The position numbers were made by a program, and so were the translations under genes. Below are positions 9,118-22,471 of a stretch of 64,000 nucleotides of DNA, piece by piece; within the stretch, counting starts at the first letter, position 1; each line of letters begins with the position of its first letter. The notes under the pieces are model-generated. The model saw nothing but the letters and a program-made list of their open reading frames with translations, was not told where the DNA came from and ran no database searches. Source of the DNA: Paraglaciecola sp. 20A4 (GTDB taxonomy: Bacteria; Pseudomonadota; Gammaproteobacteria; Enterobacterales; Alteromonadaceae); NCBI RefSeq assembly GCF_011378905.1, contig NZ_WTPY01000013.1:1-64000 (forward strand), in the 5' to 3' direction.

Positions 9118-9930
9118 ATGAGCGTCAGTGAAAACAATGCCACTATAGCGGCCAATCCAAGTGCTAGCCAAGAGCAAACCCAAGAATCTTCTGAAAAAAC
9201 CCATTTTGGTTTTCAGCAAGTAGATAAAAATGCCAAGGCATCTATGGTTGCCGAGGTTTTTCAGTCAGTTGCGGCCAAATACGATATTATGAACGATGTG
9301 ATGTCCATGGGTATTCATCGTTTATGGAAGCGTTTTACCATAGATTGCAGTGGAGCTAGAGCTGGCCATAAAGTGCTTGATTTAGCAGGCGGCACAGGTG
9401 ACTTAACCGCAAAGTTCTCACGCATAGTCGGTGATAGCGGCGAAGTGGTTTTAGCGGATATTAATGATGCTATGTTACGGGTGGGTCGTGACAAATTACG
9501 CGACAAAGGCATAGTTGGTAATGTGCAGTACGTGCAAGCCAACGCTGAAGCTTTACCTTTTCCTGACAACAGTTTCGATATTATTACTATTGCCTTTGGA
9601 TTGCGTAATGTAACCGATAAAGACAAGGCCCTAGCCTCCATGTATCGGGTACTTAAGCCTGGCGGCCGTTTATTGGTATTGGAGTTTTCAAAACCAACGA
9701 GTGAAATATTAAATAAAGTCTACGATGCCTATTCTTTTCATTTGCTGCCTAAAATTGGTGAGTTAGTGGCAAAAGACGGCGATAGTTATAAATACCTTGC
9801 GGAATCGATTCGCATGCACCCAGAACAAGACGTGCTTAAAGACATGATGCAAGATGCTGGCTTTGAGCAAGTGACTTATCACAATTTAACCGGTGGTATT
9901 GTTGCCTTACATCGTGGGTTTAAATTTTAA
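9118..9930 (+). CDS. ubiE: Ubiquinone/menaquinone C-methyltransferase
   Basis: SAM-dependent methyltransferase acting on the quinone ring in ubiquinone (and menaquinone) synthesis. The SAM motif I is [11 protein letters not shown], followed by the acidic VVLADIN and the family segment [19 protein letters not shown]. It has 270 residues against 251 in E. coli; the extra part is a polar N-terminal tail (about 1-25) before [17 protein letters not shown], where homology starts. The ATG at 9118 has AAGGAA upstream. Its stop abuts the ubiJ start directly, forming a ubiE-ubiJ-ubiB operon. Confidence 0.95.
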   Translation: MSVSENNATIAANPSASQEQTQESSEKTHFGFQQVDKNAKASMVAEVFQSVAAKYDIMNDVMSMGIHRLWKRFTIDCSGARAGHKVLDLAGGTGDLTAKFSRIVGDSGEVVLADINDAMLRVGRDKLRDKGIVGNVQYVQANAEALPFPDNSFDIITIAFGLRNVTDKDKALASMYRVLKPGGRLLVLEFSKPTSEILNKVYDAYSFHLLPKIGELVAKDGDSYKYLAESIRMHPEQDVLKDMMQDAGFEQVTYHNLTGGIVALHRGFKF

Positions 9931-10572
9931 ATGTTAGTCGGGCAACTGCTAAGCGCAGGCATTGAGTTCACCCTTAACCAGCTTGTGCAACTCGATCCTG
10001 ACTGCCAAGGACGACTGAAAAAGCTGTCTAATAAGCAACTGCAAGTCACCGTAAGAGAATTACCTTGGTCACTGCTGTTTAGTTTTTCCCAGCAAATTGA
10101 CGTTAGCACGCTTACGCCTAGCGACCAGGAGACTTCAACCGAATCAACAGCTGATTGCCATATCACGTTAGATCTTAGTACGTTGGCCGAACTTAAAGAT
10201 AGCAGTAAAATCAGTCAGCTTATTCAACAGGGGAAATTGGATTTAGCCGGTGATATAAATGTCGCTCAAGGGTTTAGCAACCTAATGAAAGAACTCGATA
10301 TTGATTGGGAAGAACAGCTATCTAATTACACCGGCGATGTCGTTGCACATCAAACATTTAGCAGCGTTAAATCATTTTTTAATACCGCCCAACAAGAAAT
10401 TGAAAAATTAGCTGATCAGTTTAGTACACGTCTAACTCAGCCCGACGCAGTTGCCGTGACGCCAGCAGAAGTAGAAGACTTCTGTGAGCATGTGAATACT
10501 TTACGCAGTGACTGCGATAGGCTTGAAGCCCGTATCGATAATTTAATAGCCTCACAACAGGACGACAAGTAA
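9931..10572 (+). CDS. ubiJ: Ubiquinone biosynthesis accessory factor UbiJ
   Basis: A 213-residue lipid-binding SCP2-domain protein that with UbiK helps the late hydroxylation and methylation steps of ubiquinone synthesis in a soluble complex. The N-terminal half is SCP2-like (DCHITLDLSTLAELKD...LIQQGKLDLAGDINVAQGFSNLMKELDIDWEEQLSNYTGDVVAHQ). The C-terminus is a predicted coiled coil (LRSDCDRLEARIDNLI). The ATG begins on the base after the ubiE stop, and ubiB starts three bases after its stop, so the three are translated as a tight operon. Confidence 0.9.
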   Translation: MLVGQLLSAGIEFTLNQLVQLDPDCQGRLKKLSNKQLQVTVRELPWSLLFSFSQQIDVSTLTPSDQETSTESTADCHITLDLSTLAELKDSSKISQLIQQGKLDLAGDINVAQGFSNLMKELDIDWEEQLSNYTGDVVAHQTFSSVKSFFNTAQQEIEKLADQFSTRLTQPDAVAVTPAEVEDFCEHVNTLRSDCDRLEARIDNLIASQQDDK

Positions 10573-10575
10573 CCC

Positions 10576-12210
10576 GTGCGGATCCTTCGTTTATACCAAA
10601 TCAATAAAGTTTTTTTACAATACGGCTTAGATGAGCTTATTCCAGAAAAATGGCTACCTTGGTATGCCAAGCTCGGCCGCTTCGGTTTTTTTTGGCTGCG
10701 AAATAAACATAAAGATAAATCCCAGGGCGCTCGCATTAGGCTTGCTCTGCAGTCATTAGGTCCGGTATTTATCAAATTCGGCCAGATGCTGTCTACTCGT
10801 AAAGACTTATTAAGCCTTGATGTAGCCAACGAACTAGCCATATTGCAAGACCAAGTTGCCCCATTTGATAGCGAGGTGGCCCAGCAAACCATCCGTCACG
10901 CCCTTGGCCTAAAAAATTTAAGCGAGTTGTTCAGTGAATTCGATAGCACACCCTTGGCATCAGCGTCCATTGCCCAGGTGCACGCCGCTAAACTAATTGG
11001 TCACAGCGAAGAAGTTGTTGTGAAGGTTATTCGTCCAAATATTGGCTCGGCTATTCATGCTGACATCCAATTAATGCGCACATTTGCCAACGCCTTGCAA
11101 AAACTTTTACCTGATGGCAAGCGTCTTCGCCCAGTTGAAGTGGTCGCTGAGTACGAAAAAACCATCGTCGGCGAACTCGATTTACTCAATGAAGCTGCCA
11201 ATGGTATTCAATTTAAACGTAATTTTGAAAACTCTACGGCTTTATATGTTCCGCATATTTACAGTGATTATTGTCATGCAAATGTGATGGTAATGGAACG
11301 AATTTATGGTACCCCAATATCCGATATCGCCACCCTAGAAGCGCGCGGCACAAACATGAAAAAGCTTGCTGAGCGTGGTGTTGAGGTGTTTTTTACCCAA
11401 GTGTTCAGAGACAGCTTTTTCCATGCAGACATGCATCCTGGAAATATTTTTGTCGCGTTGGACAACCCCGAAGATCCGCAATATATCACTATTGATTATG
11501 GCATTGTAGGCACCTTAAACAGTGAAGATAAACGCTATCTTGCTGAGAATTTTATTGCGTTTTTCAACCGTAACTATCGCAAAGTCGCTGAATTACACGT
11601 GGATTCTGGCTGGGTGCCTAGTAACACCAGTATTGACGAGTTCGAAGCCTCTATTCGCCGTGTATGTGAGCCTATTTTTCAAAAGCCGTTAGCTGAAATT
11701 GAGTTCAGTAATGTGCTATTACAACTGTTTAATACCGCTCGGCGCTTTAATATGATTATTCAGCCACAGTTGGTGTTATTACAGAAAACATTGTTATATA
11801 TCGAGGGCCTAGGCCGTCAATTATATCCACAACTGGACTTGTGGCAGACCGCAAAACCATTCCTTGAAAATTGGATGCGTGAGCAGATTGGCGTGAAGGC
11901 TATGTATAACAAAGTGTCGGCAAATCTGCCATTTTGGTCGGAAAAACTACCTGAAATTCCTGATTTGGTGTACGACTCGCTACGCCAAATAAAGCGCTAC
12001 CCTGAACAACAGAAATTGCAATTTGAAAAGCAACAATGGCAGGTTAAACAACAACAACGACGCTTAGTGTTTACCATTATCGGTGCCACCTTATTAATCG
12101 TATCCAGCGTTATGCCTATCTATAGTCAACATTGGTGGGTACCTGCAGGGGTGGCAACGATAGGCATAGTAAGTTGGTTGATCGCTTGGCGATGCCGAGT
12201 TGCTGAATAA
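10576..12210 (+). CDS. ubiB: Ubiquinone biosynthesis regulatory protein kinase UbiB
   Basis: Membrane-anchored ADCK/UbiB atypical kinase-like ATPase needed for ubiquinone synthesis. Family marks are the invariant KFGQMLSTR (KxGQ motif), the A-rich loop [13 protein letters not shown], and [13 protein letters not shown] with the metal-binding residues and ITIDYGIVG as the DFG-like motif. Two hydrophobic segments close the protein (about 495-540: [19 protein letters not shown] and [18 protein letters not shown]), anchoring it to the inner membrane. Length 544 matches E. coli (546). It starts at GTG 10576, three bases after ubiJ. The stop is followed by a gene on the other strand, so the operon ends here. 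Confidence 0.94.
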   Translation: MRILRLYQINKVFLQYGLDELIPEKWLPWYAKLGRFGFFWLRNKHKDKSQGARIRLALQSLGPVFIKFGQMLSTRKDLLSLDVANELAILQDQVAPFDSEVAQQTIRHALGLKNLSELFSEFDSTPLASASIAQVHAAKLIGHSEEVVVKVIRPNIGSAIHADIQLMRTFANALQKLLPDGKRLRPVEVVAEYEKTIVGELDLLNEAANGIQFKRNFENSTALYVPHIYSDYCHANVMVMERIYGTPISDIATLEARGTNMKKLAERGVEVFFTQVFRDSFFHADMHPGNIFVALDNPEDPQYITIDYGIVGTLNSEDKRYLAENFIAFFNRNYRKVAELHVDSGWVPSNTSIDEFEASIRRVCEPIFQKPLAEIEFSNVLLQLFNTARRFNMIIQPQLVLLQKTLLYIEGLGRQLYPQLDLWQTAKPFLENWMREQIGVKAMYNKVSANLPFWSEKLPEIPDLVYDSLRQIKRYPEQQKLQFEKQQWQVKQQQRRLVFTIIGATLLIVSSVMPIYSQHWWVPAGVATIGIVSWLIAWRCRVAE

Positions 12211-12268
12211 CCCCAAAAGCAAAACCTGGATGCCATAGCGACCTGCGGCCTATTGAATACCCCAGCGT

Positions 12269-13192
12269 TTAGCTATGGCCGAAAAAGCCTTCCACTCTTA
12301 AAGCTAAACCATAAGAGGGAGCAAAGTGCTCATCTCGTCGCCATAAAATAAAGGGCTCCAATTCATAAAACAACCATTTTCTTAAGGCATTTTGACGCCA
12401 ACGCACACTGACATAGTGTTCGTTTAATTGGTAGTTTGGCCGACTCAATCCCTCAATATAGTAACCACTAATAATGGCTGTTTTTTCATCAAACTGATGT
12501 AGACTTTGCCAACTATGCCGCCATAGCCAGTCTTCAGTTCTGTCGCGGTAGTAAAAATTATTGTCGAAGCGGTATAACGTTGCTGCGGTCGCGCTGTAAT
12601 CGAATTTAGTTGAAAAGTGGCTTCCAAAACCATCGTCACTGTAATAATAAATTGAGCCTTCGACACGCATTAGCGTATCAGCGGCCAGAGAATAATGATT
12701 ACGATAACGACTTTTGACGAAAGTTTGAAATCCTCGGCCTATACCAATTCGATGGGAAAACCCACTATTTGGCCTAGATCGCCACTGTAGTGCTAGATTT
12801 AATCTGTCTGTATCGCCAAAGCTATCGTTTTGTCCTAGACGCTCATTACCTAACTCAGTTTCGTCATCATAGTCTGACAACACCACATCTAAACGGTTTT
12901 TAAGGTTAGGTAAACGCACCCGTACTTTGAAGCGATTTTGGAATTGATTGAGTGAACGTGTACGCGGCTCCCAGCCAAGCCGAATACGGGCTTCAGCCTG
13001 AGCAGTTTCTTGATGCATTACCCCGTCGAGAAAAAAGAAATCATCAAACCATATCGCTGAGTCTTGTACTGACTGAGCAATATTTTCATGCATATCATCG
13101 AGCCAAGGATAATCTGGCTGTGGCTCGTTCTCTTCCCCGTTGCAGTAAAATGCGCTAAACATAAACAGCAAAACAACATGTTTTATTTTCAA
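12269..13192 (-). CDS. Exported protein, probably outer membrane, function unknown
   Basis: 307 residues beginning with a signal peptide (about 1-19, MKIKHVVLLFMFSAFYCNG). The mature part is rich in Arg, aromatic residues and alternating strands (RFKVRVRLPNLKNRLDVVLSDYDDE; SHRIGIGRGFQTFVKSRYRNHYSL; YYEL/FILWRRDE-like pattern near the end), which suggests an outer membrane barrel, though the terminal residue is Ser rather than Phe. The start codon is TTG at 13192, supported by GGGAG eight bases upstream. It is a single gene converging with ubiB and divergent from tatA. I do not recognise a named family. Confidence 0.6.
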   Translation of the reverse strand: MKIKHVVLLFMFSAFYCNGEENEPQPDYPWLDDMHENIAQSVQDSAIWFDDFFFLDGVMHQETAQAEARIRLGWEPRTRSLNQFQNRFKVRVRLPNLKNRLDVVLSDYDDETELGNERLGQNDSFGDTDRLNLALQWRSRPNSGFSHRIGIGRGFQTFVKSRYRNHYSLAADTLMRVEGSIYYYSDDGFGSHFSTKFDYSATAATLYRFDNNFYYRDRTEDWLWRHSWQSLHQFDEKTAIISGYYIEGLSRPNYQLNEHYVSVRWRQNALRKWLFYELEPFILWRRDEHFAPSYGLALRVEGFFGHS

Positions 13193-13252
13193 TACCGCAC
13201 TCCCTGTGTTTTAGCTATTACTGTGCATTGAAATGTTTGCTTAATCAAATCC

Positions 13253-13281
13253 AGTGACCTTTTTAATTTGCTACGTATAAT
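13253..13281 (+). promoter_or_regulatory. Likely promoter of the tat operon
   Basis: A consensus -10 box TATAAT lies at 13276-13281, 28 bases before the tatA start, with a weak -35 (GTGACC, 13254-13259) at a 16-base spacing. The leader contains AAGAGGAG just upstream of tatA. Confidence 0.5.
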
Positions 13282-13309
13282 GGGCCTAAATATTTAAGAG
13301 GAGTATGTT

Positions 13310-13570
13310 ATGTTCGGTATTAGCCCAATGCAGTTGATCATCATTTTAGTGATTGTAGTTTTACTTTTTGGCACTAAAAAACTTCGTAATATGGGCGGAG
13401 ACTTGGGGTCTGCAGTAAAAGGATTTAAGAAAGCAATTTCAGATGAAGACAAAGAAAAAGACGCTGATTTTAAAGCAGATGGAAAAGTCGAAGATACCAC
13501 TACTGACAAAGAAAAAACGGTTCAACATAATGTCAAAAGTGAATCAGATACAAAGGCTAAAAGTGAGTAA
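13310..13570 (+). CDS. tatA: Sec-independent translocase subunit TatA
   Basis: Pore-forming subunit of the twin-arginine pathway, which exports folded proteins. The 86-residue protein has the typical N-terminal membrane helix (about 4-20, [19 protein letters not shown]), the hinge [24 protein letters not shown] and an amphipathic helix, then a charged, disordered Lys/Asp-rich tail. The start at 13310 is preceded by GAGGAG. It is the first gene of tatA-tatB-tatC, followed by tatB after 14 bases. Confidence 0.95.
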   Translation: MFGISPMQLIIILVIVVLLFGTKKLRNMGGDLGSAVKGFKKAISDEDKEKDADFKADGKVEDTTTDKEKTVQHNVKSESDTKAKSE

Positions 13571-13584
13571 CGCGAGCATTATCC

Positions 13585-13884
13585 ATGTTTGATATAGGCT
13601 TTTTAGAATTATTAGTCATTGGTGTTGTTGCCTTGTTAGTGCTTGGTCCTGAACGTTTGCCCGGTGCAATTCGTTCAACCATGCGCACTGTGCGCAGTGT
13701 CAAAAGCATGGCCACAGGTTTTCGTCAGGAAGTTGAGCAACAATTTAAAATCCATGAATTGCATGAGAATCTGAAGAAAGCAGAGCAGCAAGGACTTGAA
13801 AACCTATCGCCAGAGCTGCAAAAATCCGTTGATGAACTGCGTGATGCAGCGAAGTCTGTTCAAAAACCTTACGAAAAAAAGTAG
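13585..13884 (+). CDS. tatB: Sec-independent translocase subunit TatB
   Basis: With TatC it forms the twin-arginine substrate receptor in the inner membrane. The short helix [20 protein letters not shown], the conserved [11 protein letters not shown] hinge and the long amphipathic helix with [10 protein letters not shown] are standard. At 99 residues it is shorter than E. coli TatB (171) because the variable tail is reduced. Confidence 0.95.
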   Translation: MFDIGFLELLVIGVVALLVLGPERLPGAIRSTMRTVRSVKSMATGFRQEVEQQFKIHELHENLKKAEQQGLENLSPELQKSVDELRDAAKSVQKPYEKK

Positions 13885-13890
13885 TCACGG

Positions 13891-14655
13891 ATGTCAGATC
13901 CAAATAGCTTAATTGCCCACTTAGTTGAATTACGGGGCAGAGTCTTAAAAGCGGTATTGAGTGTGTTTGTGGTGTTTTTATGTCTAGTGTATTTTGCCCA
14001 AGACTTATATCACTGGCTTGCCACCCCTTTATTAGAGACTTTGCCAGAACACGCAGAAATGATTGCCACAGATGTAGCATCACCATTTTTTGCCCCTTTT
14101 AAATTAACCCTCGTACTGTCGTTTTTTATCGCCATACCTGTGGTGTTGTACCAGATTTGGGCATTTATTGCGCCAGGCCTGTATCGCAATGAAAAGCGTT
14201 TAGTCGCACCATTGTTATTTTCCAGTACCCTGCTGTTTTACTCCGGTATGGCCTTTGCCTATTACGTGGTATTTCCTTTGGCTTTTGCGTTTTTTACTGG
14301 CGTTGCCCCCGAGGGTGTCACCATTAATACCGATATCAGTAGTTATCTCGATTTTGTACTAAAAATCTTTTTTGCCTTTGGTTTATCGTTTGAAATACCG
14401 GTGGCTATTGTACTGATGTGTTGGACGGGCGTAAGTACACCTGACGCGTTGCGGGCAAAGCGCCCTTATGTGATCGTGGGTGTGTTTACATTGGGGATGT
14501 TGTTAACCCCACCGGATATTATTTCGCAAACCTTGTTGGCGATTCCGATGTGGATACTGTTTGAAATCGGTATTTTGGTCGGGGGTTTTTACGCAAAACG
14601 CAAAGTCGAGCCTGAAGAAGAAGAACAAAAAGATAACGAACAGGAGCCATTATGA
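13891..14655 (+). CDS. tatC: Sec-independent translocase subunit TatC
   Basis: Six-helix inner membrane core of the Tat translocase; it recognises the twin-arginine signal. Family landmarks are [16 protein letters not shown] at the N-terminus with the conserved Glu of [29 protein letters not shown] (in pieces), and [14 protein letters not shown] near the last helices. The 254 residues match the usual length. A highly acidic tail ([14 protein letters not shown]) ends the protein. The last four bases overlap the ATG of the next gene (ATGA), so translation is coupled. Confidence 0.95.
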   Translation: MSDPNSLIAHLVELRGRVLKAVLSVFVVFLCLVYFAQDLYHWLATPLLETLPEHAEMIATDVASPFFAPFKLTLVLSFFIAIPVVLYQIWAFIAPGLYRNEKRLVAPLLFSSTLLFYSGMAFAYYVVFPLAFAFFTGVAPEGVTINTDISSYLDFVLKIFFAFGLSFEIPVAIVLMCWTGVSTPDALRAKRPYVIVGVFTLGMLLTPPDIISQTLLAIPMWILFEIGILVGGFYAKRKVEPEEEEQKDNEQEPL

Positions 14656-15203
14656 AAATTTTTGCTATCACACTAGGATTATTTTTTAGTGCGATATCCG
14701 GCGTCAATGCGCAAGATATTATAAGCGAACTACACGATTGCCGAGCTGAGAATAACGATACGCTGCGTTTGGCTTGTTATGACAAGCTGTCATCGATAAA
14801 TTACCAAGATAGTGAACGTCATACCCAGGCGAGTGTTAGCAACAAACCGGCCGTAGTCGTTTCGACTCCACAACCCATTGTTAAAAAAGAAATGGCTAAA
14901 CCTTTAGCTTCACAAAGCTTCGCGAGTCGAGATAATCAAGTCAAAAACTTCGGGTTGGCAAAAGTCATTGAACCAGAACAAAAAATTGCAAAAATTACTG
15001 CTGATGTCATTGATACTAAAAAAGATCCCTACGGTAAACTGATCGTTAGCTTAGAAAATGGGCAGGTATGGCGTCAAACCGGTAACTCTACCTTAAGAAT
15101 CAAAATTGGCGATCAGGTGTACGTTGAAGAAGGCATACTAGGTTCGTATTTTTTAAGCAAGGAATCGAGCAACAAACGAATTCGCGTGAAGCGGTCTAAA
15201 TAG
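14652..15203 (+). CDS. Small exported protein coupled to tatC
   Basis: A 183-residue protein with a Sec-type signal peptide (about 1-20, ending VNAQ). After it comes the segment [21 protein letters not shown], a motif (C-x-x-x-x-x-D-x-x-R-L-x-C-Y-D) found at the N-terminus of many small gammaproteobacterial envelope proteins. The middle is low complexity, and the C-terminal third (about 100-183) looks like a small beta domain ([33 protein letters not shown]). It overlaps the tatC stop by four bases and is followed directly by tatD. Function unknown; the position hints at envelope quality or Tat-linked physiology but does not prove it. Confidence 0.75.
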   Translation: MKIFAITLGLFFSAISGVNAQDIISELHDCRAENNDTLRLACYDKLSSINYQDSERHTQASVSNKPAVVVSTPQPIVKKEMAKPLASQSFASRDNQVKNFGLAKVIEPEQKIAKITADVIDTKKDPYGKLIVSLENGQVWRQTGNSTLRIKIGDQVYVEEGILGSYFLSKESSNKRIRVKRSK

Positions 15204-15204
15204 C

Positions 15205-15993
15205 GTGCAATGGTTTGATATTGGCGTAAATATTCCTAATGACCCGAATGCATTAGCCCCCATGCTTGGGCGCGCTGCAGATGTAGGCGTCACGCAAATC
15301 ATGCTCACGGGTACGAATATCACTACTAGCCAGCAAGCAGCCGACTTAGCGCAACTGCATCCGATGAAAGTTTTCAGTACTGCGGGTATTCACCCTCATT
15401 ATGCTGAGCTTGCCCCCACTGATTATATTCAAAAGATTAGCACATTGGCAGAGCAACCCCACGTGCTCGCGATTGGCGAGTGTGGTCTAGATTTTAATCG
15501 TGACTTTTCGCCTAGAGATATACAACTAGCCGTTTTCGAACAACAACTTATTCTTGCCTGTGAGTTGGGTTTGCCAATATTTCTACACGAGCGCGACGCA
15601 TTTGATGCTCAATATGCGTTACTAAAAAAATACAGTAAGCAGTTGAATGGCGCCGTTGTGCATTGTTTTACTGGCAATAACGAACAGATGCAGGCTTATC
15701 TGGCATTGGGTTTTTATATCGGGATTACGGGATGGGTGACCGATGAGAAACGTGGTATCGACCTCAGAGATGCTATGCCTTATTTACCCCTCGAGCGTTT
15801 AATTTTAGAAACGGATGCCCCTTATCTAAAACCGAAAAAATTAGCCAGCGACAAAATTATCGGCGTAAAGCAAAACGAACCTTGTTATTTGCCCGTTATC
15901 GCCAAAACGCTGGCATTCCTTATGGATACTTCAATCGAATCATTAGCCAAGCACAGTAAACACAATACTCAACAGCTATTAGCGCTGGGTTAA
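15205..15993 (+). CDS. tatD: TatD-family metal-dependent hydrolase
   Basis: Cytosolic TIM-barrel nuclease of the TatD family, a 3'-5' exonuclease in E. coli and not part of the translocase. Metal ligands can be followed in order: an altered first motif (WFDIGVNI in place of DxHxH), GIHPH, AIGECGLDF with the Glu, FLHERDAF, VVHCFTG, and LETDAPYL with the final Asp. The 262 residues match E. coli (260). The start is GTG at 15205, one base after the previous stop. That the first motif reads D-I-G-V-N, as in E. coli TatD (MFDIGVNL), distinguishes it from YcfH-type paralogues. Confidence 0.9.
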   Translation: MQWFDIGVNIPNDPNALAPMLGRAADVGVTQIMLTGTNITTSQQAADLAQLHPMKVFSTAGIHPHYAELAPTDYIQKISTLAEQPHVLAIGECGLDFNRDFSPRDIQLAVFEQQLILACELGLPIFLHERDAFDAQYALLKKYSKQLNGAVVHCFTGNNEQMQAYLALGFYIGITGWVTDEKRGIDLRDAMPYLPLERLILETDAPYLKPKKLASDKIIGVKQNEPCYLPVIAKTLAFLMDTSIESLAKHSKHNTQQLLALG

Positions 15994-15998
15994 TTGCA

Positions 15999-18915
<2,917 letters not shown>

Positions 18916-19018
18916 GCTAGATTTGACTTGTAGTTAGCTGAAAGATTAATGGCAGGATGTACTGTGCGCTGGCAAATTTGCCGGCGTTTACCTTCTTATG
19001 GTCTTAACCTTACTCCCG

Positions 19019-20530
19019 TTACTCGCAGGTTAAATGCCAGCCCATTTTATGCTGTTGAAACTTTTCGTTGGCCAACTCAGCATCAATCAAAGGATGCGCT
19101 TTAAGCCATTTTGCAGGAAAGACAAGATGCCAGTCATCGCCATCAACGTCTAACCGAAAAACGGGTAACAAGTTATCTTTGCGACGAATGGATAAAATAC
19201 ACGCTAGGCGTAATACCCGCACAAGACTGCGCATAACGTCGCGTACTTCACTGTGATTTTGTTTAAATAGGTCAGGACATATCTGCTGACGGTGATTCAA
19301 CACTAAGGTTTTTATCCCGTCACGCTGTAAATTGGTAAACCCCACCATTGGCACATAACCTAAAATATACGCACCGTGTTTATGATGTAGCTTGTACTCT
19401 ATATGCAAGCCTGTTTCGTGCAGCATAGCAGCTGCCGTCAACATTGCTTCACCATCAACGCCACTCACATCCACTTGCTCACTAAGCTGATGAAATAACA
19501 GTAACGCCACGTCTTTGACTCTTTGAGCTTGCTCACTGTCAATATGGAAATGCTGCATATGCTGATGAATAGTTTGCATGCGGCGATCGTTTTGCTGCAT
19601 GTTTTCAAGCATGCCGTAGATCAGTCCTTCACGCAGTGCCCCGCCAGATATTTGCATATCTTTAATGTTAAGAGATTCGAACAAGGCAATAAGAATCGCT
19701 AAACCACTGGGGAAAATAATCCGCCGGGACTCTTCAAGCCCATCGATAATAAGGTTATCTAAGGTTGCACAATCGATACATTGTTGACGCAAATTATATA
19801 AATAATCGAGTCTAATCGCGTCACTTATACCTAGGGCGACTAATATTTCGGTAATCGCCTGTGGTGTGCCTGAAGCCCCCAAACATTGCTGCCAGTCAAA
19901 GTTAATAAATTTATCTGCTACGCCATCTACTAGCACTTTAGCGGCCTGAATCGCATTATCAAAGTTGGTTTCGCTGAGTATGTCATCCACAAAGTAACGT
20001 TCTTTAAACGTTACACAACCCATGTTCAAACTAACGAGGTTAATGGGATCCATATCATTACCGATTATGATTTCAGTACTCGCCCCGCCTATATCAATAA
20101 CAAGAGAATTGCCTTGATTAGCAGAGGTGTAAGCCACTCCCAAATAAATTTGACGTGCTTCTTCTTCGCCACTAATAACAGTTAGTTTGTGCTTGAGGAT
20201 TTTTTCAGCTTTGCTGGTAAAGACGTGAGCATTTTTTGCTAATCGCAGTGTGGCCGTTGCCACCACACGAATATTATCTTTAGGGATATCTTGCAGACGC
20301 TCGGCGAAGGTTTCGAGGCAGCTCCAGCCGCGCTCTAAACTTTCAGCGTCGAGTATCATGTCATCGCCTAACCCTGAGGCTAGACGGACTTTTTGCTTAA
20401 CTTTACCGATGATTTGTACATTACCCGCTACGACCCGAACGATAACCAAATGGAAGCTGTTTGAGCCTAAATCAACGGCTGCATATAACTCCTCAGGATG
20501 GCTCTGGGGCAAGCGGGTAGATGTAATCAT
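19019..20530 (-). CDS. ppx: Exopolyphosphatase / guanosine pentaphosphatase (Ppx/GppA family)
   Basis: Hydrolyses polyphosphate ends and/or pppGpp to ppGpp. The actin-like ATPase fold is seen in [17 protein letters not shown] (15-31), the [13 protein letters not shown] segment, and [11 protein letters not shown] with the phosphate-binding loop. The C-terminal third is an HD-like helical domain ([28 protein letters not shown] in parts). With 503 residues it lies between E. coli Ppx (513) and GppA (494). Its position, overlapping the end of rhlB and facing away from trxA-rho, matches gppA in E. coli, so the symbol is a choice between two close relatives. The start overlaps the rhlB stop by four bases. 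Confidence 0.88.
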   Translation of the reverse strand: MITSTRLPQSHPEELYAAVDLGSNSFHLVIVRVVAGNVQIIGKVKQKVRLASGLGDDMILDAESLERGWSCLETFAERLQDIPKDNIRVVATATLRLAKNAHVFTSKAEKILKHKLTVISGEEEARQIYLGVAYTSANQGNSLVIDIGGASTEIIIGNDMDPINLVSLNMGCVTFKERYFVDDILSETNFDNAIQAAKVLVDGVADKFINFDWQQCLGASGTPQAITEILVALGISDAIRLDYLYNLRQQCIDCATLDNLIIDGLEESRRIIFPSGLAILIALFESLNIKDMQISGGALREGLIYGMLENMQQNDRRMQTIHQHMQHFHIDSEQAQRVKDVALLLFHQLSEQVDVSGVDGEAMLTAAAMLHETGLHIEYKLHHKHGAYILGYVPMVGFTNLQRDGIKTLVLNHRQQICPDLFKQNHSEVRDVMRSLVRVLRLACILSIRRKDNLLPVFRLDVDGDDWHLVFPAKWLKAHPLIDAELANEKFQQHKMGWHLTCE

Positions 20531-21789
20531 GGCTTCCTACGGTTACGCGAACTCGATTGACGCTTCTGTGGGCTGCGGCCATTTTGCATACGCTTTTTAT
20601 GGCGCGGCTTAGGTGCCTCAACATCACGAAGAAGTGCATCCGGTTTGTATTCTGTTACTGGAATAGCATGTTCGATGTAAGTTTCAATCGCAGGTAAATT
20701 CAGCGCATAGCGTTCACACGCGAAGCTAATTGAACTACCACTTTGACCCGCGCGACCGGTACGGCCGATACGATGTACGTAATCTTCTGCATCGTCAGGT
20801 AAGTCAAAGTTAAATACGTGGCTCACCATAGGAATGTGTAATCCACGAGCAGCCACGTCGGTAGCCACTAGCACGTCTAATTTGCCTGAGGTGAAATCCT
20901 CAAGAATTTTTAAACGCTTATTCTGCGGAACATCACCGCTTAATAAACCCACGCGATGTCCGTCAGCTTGTAACCAATCAGATACTTTCTCGCAGCTGTG
21001 CTTGGTATTGGCGAAAACAATGGCTTTATCTGGCCACTCTTCTTCCATCAAGCTTAGCAATAAAGCAATTTTATCTTCATCAGAAGGATAAAATAGCTCT
21101 TCTTTGATACGTGTACCGGTTTTGCGCTCAGGCTCAACTTGCACGTGCGTAGGATTATTCATATGTTCATAAGCGAGCTCTTGTACTCGATACGACAATG
21201 TCGCCGAGAACAACATGCTTAAACGCTCTGTTGGCTGAGGCATACGATTGAAAAGATAACGAATATCTTTAATAAAGCCTAAATCAAACATGCGATCAGC
21301 TTCATCAAGTACTGCTACTTGAATACCAGCCAATGAAAAGATGTTCTGTTTGTAGTAGTCAATGATCCTGCCAGTAGTGCCGATAATAATATCTACACCT
21401 TCTTGCAGTTTTTCCCGTTGACTTTGATAACCCTCGCCCCCATAAATCAATCCGAGAGACAAACCAGTGTGTTGACTTAGCAATTCTGCATCGTTAAAGA
21501 TCTGAACTGCCAACTCTCTGGTTGGCGCCATAATAATGGCTCTTGGTTGTTTTTTAGTGGGCTGCGGGTTACTTAGCAAGTAATGAAAAGTTGCCACCAA
21601 GAACGCGATAGTTTTACCGGTTCCGGTTTGCGCTTGACCTGCTATGTCATGCCCTTCTAATAAAGGGGGCAAGCTTAACGCTTGTATGGGCGTGCAGTGA
21701 CTAAAGTTTGCGGCGGATAACGCCTTAACGACTTGCTCATTAATTGGCAAGTCCGCGAAATGTGTTTCGGTTAAATGAGTTGTTTGCAT
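20527..21789 (-). CDS. rhlB: ATP-dependent RNA helicase RhlB
   Basis: DEAD-box helicase that unwinds RNA for the RNase E degradosome. Motifs in order: the Q motif region [13 protein letters not shown], motif [17 protein letters not shown], motif [13 protein letters not shown], motif III SAT, and motif [12 protein letters not shown]. The C-terminal tail is strongly basic ([13 protein letters not shown]...) as in the family. Its 420 residues match E. coli RhlB (421). It is divergent from trxA, as in E. coli, and its final bases overlap the ppx/gppA start. Confidence 0.94.
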   Translation of the reverse strand: MQTTHLTETHFADLPINEQVVKALSAANFSHCTPIQALSLPPLLEGHDIAGQAQTGTGKTIAFLVATFHYLLSNPQPTKKQPRAIIMAPTRELAVQIFNDAELLSQHTGLSLGLIYGGEGYQSQREKLQEGVDIIIGTTGRIIDYYKQNIFSLAGIQVAVLDEADRMFDLGFIKDIRYLFNRMPQPTERLSMLFSATLSYRVQELAYEHMNNPTHVQVEPERKTGTRIKEELFYPSDEDKIALLLSLMEEEWPDKAIVFANTKHSCEKVSDWLQADGHRVGLLSGDVPQNKRLKILEDFTSGKLDVLVATDVAARGLHIPMVSHVFNFDLPDDAEDYVHRIGRTGRAGQSGSSISFACERYALNLPAIETYIEHAIPVTEYKPDALLRDVEAPKPRHKKRMQNGRSPQKRQSSSRNRRKP

Positions 21790-21890
21790 AGCTTATAGCT
21801 TATCAGTGCTTGCATTAAAAAACAGTTTCTATATAACAATCACGATCACGCTGAATTACATCGGCGCTAGAATTAATGACGGAGAAAAGA

Positions 21891-22217
21891 ATGAGCGACA
21901 AAATTATCCAATTATCGGACGATAGTTTCGAGGCAGATGTTATCAATGCGACTGGTCCTGTACTGGTTGACTTCTGGGCGGAATGGTGCGGTCCGTGTAA
22001 GATGATTGCGCCAATTTTGCATGAAATTGCTGACGAATTCGATGGCAAGTTAACAGTTGGCAAGCTAAATGTCGATGAAAATAACGAAACACCGCCTAAG
22101 TACGGTATTCGTGGTATCCCGACTTTACTTTTATTCAAAGGCGGTAATGTAGCTGCGACTAAAGTAGGCGCGCTATCTAAGGGCCAATTAGAAGAATTTC
22201 TTAACGAAAATATCTAA
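21891..22217 (+). CDS. trxA: Thioredoxin 1
   Basis: Cytosolic disulfide reductase of 108 residues with the active site WCGPCK (Cys33 and Cys36) and the cis-proline in [12 protein letters not shown]. The ATG at 21891 is preceded by GGAG and matches the E. coli length; the upstream ATG at 21876 is not needed. It is divergent from rhlB and has a terminator 18 bases after its stop, so it is mainly a single transcript ahead of rho. Confidence 0.97.
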   Translation: MSDKIIQLSDDSFEADVINATGPVLVDFWAEWCGPCKMIAPILHEIADEFDGKLTVGKLNVDENNETPPKYGIRGIPTLLLFKGGNVAATKVGALSKGQLEEFLNENI

Positions 22218-22235
22218 TAATAGGTACTGAAATTA

Positions 22236-22259
22236 AGCCCGATTACGTCGGGCTTTTTT
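22236..22259 (+). terminator. Rho-independent terminator of trxA
   Basis: Stem AGCCCGA (22236-22242) / TCGGGCT (22248-22254) with a TTACG loop and a run of six T. Confidence 0.85.
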
Positions 22260-22471
22260 ATACTTTGCGCAAACCATGTTCAATGTACGACGATTAAAAG
22301 CACTATTTTCACTAGACGTACTGTAATTTTGGTGCTAAATTTTCACTGTTCTCACCTGAACAGACCTGTATTTTCGTACCAATCAAAGATTTTAAAAGTA
22401 ATTAACTTTGAACCATTCAATCAATTTTTGCTGTTACAGCAAATTTTTCAAGCATAAAAAGACCCACCAAT

